Shown here piece by piece: positions 32,565-35,643 of a stretch of DNA of 35,643 nucleotides. Location: positions 29,250-64,892 of the forward strand of contig JAAUZV010000011.1 in NCBI GenBank assembly GCA_014804425.1. The letters run 5' to 3'. The position numbers and the translations under genes were made by a program. Below the pieces are notes generated by a model that was given only the letters and a program-made list of their open reading frames with translations, had not been told where the DNA came from and searched no databases. How positions within the stretch are numbered: the stretch's first letter is position 1; the number at the start of each line of letters is the position of its first letter. The stretch comes from Lachnospiraceae bacterium. Its GTDB lineage: Bacteria > Bacillota > Clostridia > Lachnospirales > Lachnospiraceae.

Positions 32565-32612
32565 AAAAAAAGCCGGTCAATACAGTCTTAGCGCTGTATC
32601 GAACAGCTTTTC
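32565..32612 (-). terminator. Hairpin with T-run upstream of the lipoprotein gene
   Basis: On the minus strand an inner stem ATACAG/CTGTAT is extended by wobble pairs and by outer AAAAGC/GCTTTT, and is followed by seven T. It may terminate transcripts from the right or act as an attenuator of the lipoprotein gene. A promoter-like TTGAAA (32651-32656), 17 bases, TATACT (32628-32633) lies just upstream, so the hairpin is in its leader. A frame of 22 codons (32577-32645) ending NDKEIEKLFDTALRLY reads through the same bases and may be a gene relic. Confidence 0.55.
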
Positions 32613-32697
32613 TATTTCTTTATCGTTAGTATAATACGCACCAGATCACTTTTCAAGTTCCTCCCCAAAAGCAAAGTACCCTTCAATCCCCTTTCAG

Positions 32698-34182
32698 TCA
32701 AATCAATTTCATCGTAAACTCTAATAATCTCAAATCAAATCTGCTTTGCCAAGTAAACATGAGAGATCTGACACCTGCCAGAATATCACATACAACATCA
32801 ACCTTTTCCCAGCCTTTGGTTTGACCCACGACTATCTCCCCAATCGGTCCGCTTTGTTCGGATACCATAACAGAAAGCTTTCCTTTTCCGGCCGCCTTAT
32901 ACCTAAAAGTCAGTTTTGTTTTTCCCCCGGTAAAATTAAAGTATTTATAGACTATCTGTGTCCTGCCCGTTGCAACCACAATCCGCTCGCCGTTCTCGCA
33001 GGTAATATAGGGAATTTTCTTCTTGATTATCCCGTTTCCCTGATGAGGCATCCTTCCATTGGTCAGATTACAGCAAAGGGTTGCGGGATAAGTTCCTTCT
33101 GCCTTCAGCGGTTTCCCACACAGACCCTGGCTGCTGATTTCCACCTGAGGGATTGTACCGTCCGGCAGAATTTCAACAGGTTCAGCGCAGGCCTGACGAG
33201 AGTAAGCTGTTTTGTTAGTATTTCTGTGATAAAACACATACCACTTTCCCTTAATGCACACCAGGCTTCCATGATTGGTGCCCGTGGCATTCAGCCGTTC
33301 TTTCTCTGCCCTGCCCTGATAGCCCACATCCCCGTTGGACAGGACAATGCCTCCATAGGTGAAATCCCTGTCAGGGAAGCGGCTGACGGCATAGCAAAGT
33401 TCATGTCCCCGGCTGGAAGAATATAGAAAATAATAGGTGTTTTCAATTTTTCGGATGGAGGCTGCTTCAAAAAAAGGATGCTTTTCAAATGATGTTCCTT
33501 TCACACAGGCCGGCATGATATGAATAGGTTCCGACTTGACGGTAAGCATATCATCTAAAAGCTCCACATGGTTCGCCCCCATGATATTGTCTTTATACGC
33601 CCGGATTTCTGAGGCTGTCCTGCCAAACATCCTGCTTTCTACCTTATGGAAAATACCATCCAAAAGTTTTCCATGCTCATGAAAGGGATACCATGTACCA
33701 TAGTAAAGTCGGATCACCCCATCATCATTGATGACAGCTGGGTCAAAGGTGACATACTTCAGCATAGGGCTACCGTCAGGATTTCTGACAAATCCGTAAT
33801 ATTCATACTTCCCATCCGGTATATCACAGACAGCCACGCTGACAGGCTGTCCGTAACCTCCAATCCCCTTCTCGCCGGACATGCAGTAATAGAGATAGAA
33901 TTTGCCGTCATTTCCCCGCACCACATCCGGTGCATACATATACTTCAGCTTATTGCTGTACAGTGGGTCCTGCCTGGCAGAATAGGAGATTCCTTTTGTA
34001 CTCCAATTCTCCAGATCATCAACAGGTGCCGACCAAAACACATAGTCCATCATACAGTAGGTGCTGCCGCCCTCCTTGTCATGGGAACCGAAAAGATAAA
34101 TCCGGTCGCCAAACACATGGGGCTCGCCATCTGCGATATAAGTATCCAATGGTAAAAGGGGATTTGGCATTTCCGTCACCAC
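32698..34182 (-). CDS. Cytoplasmic GH43 glycoside hydrolase with C-terminal beta-sandwich
   Basis: GH43 enzymes cleave arabinose or xylose units from plant polysaccharide fragments. The 494 residues lack a signal peptide. The catalytic aspartate is in YIADGEPHVF, the second aspartate in VTFDPAVIND, and the general-acid glutamate in HPFFEAASIRK; KYMYAPDVVRGNDGKFYLYY and TGTNHGSLV are also typical. The last 150 residues (FNFTGGKTKLTFRYKAAGKG) look like a CBM6-type beta-sandwich. The start is a GTG at 34182 with GAGGA nearby; an ATG 4 codons later is possible. It starts 22 bases after the MFS gene stop, so imported sugars are probably hydrolysed inside the cell. Confidence 0.88.
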   Translation of the reverse strand: MVTEMPNPLLPLDTYIADGEPHVFGDRIYLFGSHDKEGGSTYCMMDYVFWSAPVDDLENWSTKGISYSARQDPLYSNKLKYMYAPDVVRGNDGKFYLYYCMSGEKGIGGYGQPVSVAVCDIPDGKYEYYGFVRNPDGSPMLKYVTFDPAVINDDGVIRLYYGTWYPFHEHGKLLDGIFHKVESRMFGRTASEIRAYKDNIMGANHVELLDDMLTVKSEPIHIMPACVKGTSFEKHPFFEAASIRKIENTYYFLYSSSRGHELCYAVSRFPDRDFTYGGIVLSNGDVGYQGRAEKERLNATGTNHGSLVCIKGKWYVFYHRNTNKTAYSRQACAEPVEILPDGTIPQVEISSQGLCGKPLKAEGTYPATLCCNLTNGRMPHQGNGIIKKKIPYITCENGERIVVATGRTQIVYKYFNFTGGKTKLTFRYKAAGKGKLSVMVSEQSGPIGEIVVGQTKGWEKVDVVCDILAGVRSLMFTWQSRFDLRLLEFTMKLI

Positions 34183-34203
34183 TCTTTCCTCAATATCATC
34201 AAA

Positions 34204-35610
34204 TCAATAGGTAACCTGGTCCAGATCCACCCCTTTGGTTTCCCGTACCTTCAACAGCATTAGAAGTACACCCACAAAGGCAAAAGGCATGCTGGCGACC
34301 ATGTAGCCGAACCCGATTCTATCAAACAGAAGTACTGCAACTATGGGAACAACCTGCCCCAGGCCGCTGCCAACCATAGTAATCAGACCTACAGCCCCCA
34401 GAACAGAGCCTCGGTTGTAGGTAGGGGCGGACTCCGCTACCATCATAGAGCAGTAATCCAGCGTAATCCACCAGCAGCCCAAGTATAAGCCATAGAGAAC
34501 ACCTGTCAGATAAGGGGATGCACCGAAGAATGCCGCCAGATTAAATCCGATAAATCCCGCAACCGCCAAAGTACCGCAGACTCCGACAATGGTCTTTCTG
34601 CCCAGTTTGTCACCTACAAAGCCCGCACCGCAGATCAGCGCGGCATACAAAAACGGATATACCAGCAGAGCCTGATTGACAGCTTCTGCCGTCATGCCAA
34701 AGTCGGTCATAATGGACTCTGAAAAGCCAGAAATGGTGGTGCTGCCCAAAGCAAATACCATGCTGACAATGGCCAGCCAGAAAAGCTGGCGGTTTCTGAA
34801 CAAATGGCCCAAGGCATGGAACACGCCTGATTTTTGTCGGCCAGCCGCGGCTTTCTGCGCTTTTTTCTCCTCAGAAGAACGTTTCTTCTTTTCAGGATGA
34901 CGTTCCTCATAGGGGGATTCCAGCCAGGCAATCCGCTGGTCCAAAAAAGTCCCGGACTCTCTGGTCACAAGAAAAGTGAATGCGGAAACCCCGATGGCAA
35001 TGACGGCAGGCAGAAGATACACCCCTCTCCAGAGTGTTGTGTCCTCTCCCATGACAGCGCTGCGAAGTACAGGGATCAGAACAACGCCCAAAGTACTGAT
35101 TCCCTTGACCATTCCGTAGATCGTAGCCCGCTTCTCCTTGGGAACGATTTCATACAGATAGACAATCTGCATGTCATGCTGGACGAAAAATACGGTCAGT
35201 CCATAGCCAATAAAATAGACAACCACATTGGGCGACCAGTATGCCAGAAACATTCCCACGCCCATTCCCACCGTATTGAGCACTAGGAAGGGTTTCCTGC
35301 CGAACCTGTCCGCCAGCGCCTTATAAAATGGGACCAGCGACATCAAAGCATAGGAAAACATGGTGACCGTGCTGAACATAGACATAGCTTCATTATAAGG
35401 CAGATTCAGAGGCTTCGCAAAGAATTCTGTCACCACGCTGGACTGCACCTGCACCCCTATGGCGGAGCTGATTTCGTCTACCACGCTGGCGAGAAACAGG
35501 GCCGCCAGCGTCAGGAGTAGCCCGTATCGCAGAGCTCTCCTGTTCCTCTGAGTCTTTCTTCTGGATAGTTCTTTTAGGTCTCTTTCATTGATTTGTTCTC
35601 TTGTTTTCAT
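34204..35610 (-). CDS. MFS transporter (sugar/glycoside uptake)
   Basis: This encodes 468 residues with about twelve membrane helices in two groups of six, joined by a long charged loop (about 225-265, with EERHPEKKKRSSEEKKAQKA). The MFS motif A appears as ADRFGRKPF after helix 2 and as GDKLGRKTI in the second half. AGGAGG precedes the ATG at 35610. It is co-transcribed with the GH43 gene, which suggests uptake of short xylo- or arabino-oligosaccharides or glycosides. The extended N-terminus (about 25 residues, rich in R and K) lies in the cytoplasm. The promoter is beyond the window. Confidence 0.88.
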   Translation of the reverse strand: MKTREQINERDLKELSRRKTQRNRRALRYGLLLTLAALFLASVVDEISSAIGVQVQSSVVTEFFAKPLNLPYNEAMSMFSTVTMFSYALMSLVPFYKALADRFGRKPFLVLNTVGMGVGMFLAYWSPNVVVYFIGYGLTVFFVQHDMQIVYLYEIVPKEKRATIYGMVKGISTLGVVLIPVLRSAVMGEDTTLWRGVYLLPAVIAIGVSAFTFLVTRESGTFLDQRIAWLESPYEERHPEKKKRSSEEKKAQKAAAGRQKSGVFHALGHLFRNRQLFWLAIVSMVFALGSTTISGFSESIMTDFGMTAEAVNQALLVYPFLYAALICGAGFVGDKLGRKTIVGVCGTLAVAGFIGFNLAAFFGASPYLTGVLYGLYLGCWWITLDYCSMMVAESAPTYNRGSVLGAVGLITMVGSGLGQVVPIVAVLLFDRIGFGYMVASMPFAFVGVLLMLLKVRETKGVDLDQVTY

Positions 35611-35643
35611 AGCTCTACCTCCTGATATTCCGATTCCCCCTCC

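Overview
The window looks like chromosomal DNA of a gut-type Lachnospiraceae (Clostridia). This rests on overall gene content, Gram-positive-style lipoproteins and Shine-Dalgarno sites, a type of pyrF and pyrE seen with a small membrane protein and a DUF6142 protein, two MarR regulators, a heterodimeric ABC exporter and GH43 enzymes. Almost everything is on the minus strand, so transcription runs from right to left; the one clear plus-strand gene is a GH43-like lipoprotein at 24683-26953. No rRNA, tRNA, CRISPR array or insertion sequence was recognised.

Right arm (about 24.5-35.6 kb): an MFS sugar transporter and a cytoplasmic GH43 glycosidase form one unit. They are followed by a DUF3298-like lipoprotein, a MarR regulator with a striking palindromic operator, a calcineurin-like phosphoesterase, a thioredoxin-reductase-like flavoprotein without a recognisable NADPH site, and a membrane EAL phosphodiesterase. 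The EAL gene converges on the secreted GH43-like lipoprotein across a bidirectional terminator.

Middle (about 10.7-24.5 kb): a MarR regulator with a 36-bp minisatellite in its tail heads a MarR-ABC-ABC unit. Next come a small conserved protein, a GreA-family factor, a DHH phosphoesterase, a 1042-residue TIR/transmembrane/coiled-coil/beta-propeller protein, an M19 dipeptidase, a TPR lipoprotein, a Nudix-fold protein with a ruined Nudix box, and pyrF.

Island (about 1.9-10.7 kb): pyrF and pyrE are separated by roughly 8.8 kb of visibly AT-rich DNA packed with small, unrelated, co-oriented genes. Several are immunity-protein families of polymorphic toxins: a colicin E/pyocin (Im7/Im9-type) immunity protein, a SUKH (SMI1/KNR4) protein, and tentative Imm42-, Imm50-, DUF4304-, DUF4275- and DUF7738-like proteins, plus DUF4291 and a nucleotidyltransferase. 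Between them lie short out-of-frame relics that translate as Rhs/YD-repeat core; the best reads YYLRARYYNPVLGRFMQ directly in front of an immunity gene. The region is best read as a polyimmunity locus, left by repeated capture of Rhs toxin tips with their immunity genes, in which the toxins have been deleted and the immunity genes kept. It is the most interesting part of the window.

Left edge (1-1.9 kb): pyrE with its own promoter, a 50-residue membrane protein missed by length cut-offs, a DUF6142 protein, and the N-terminal part of an aminopeptidase-like gene that runs off the window.
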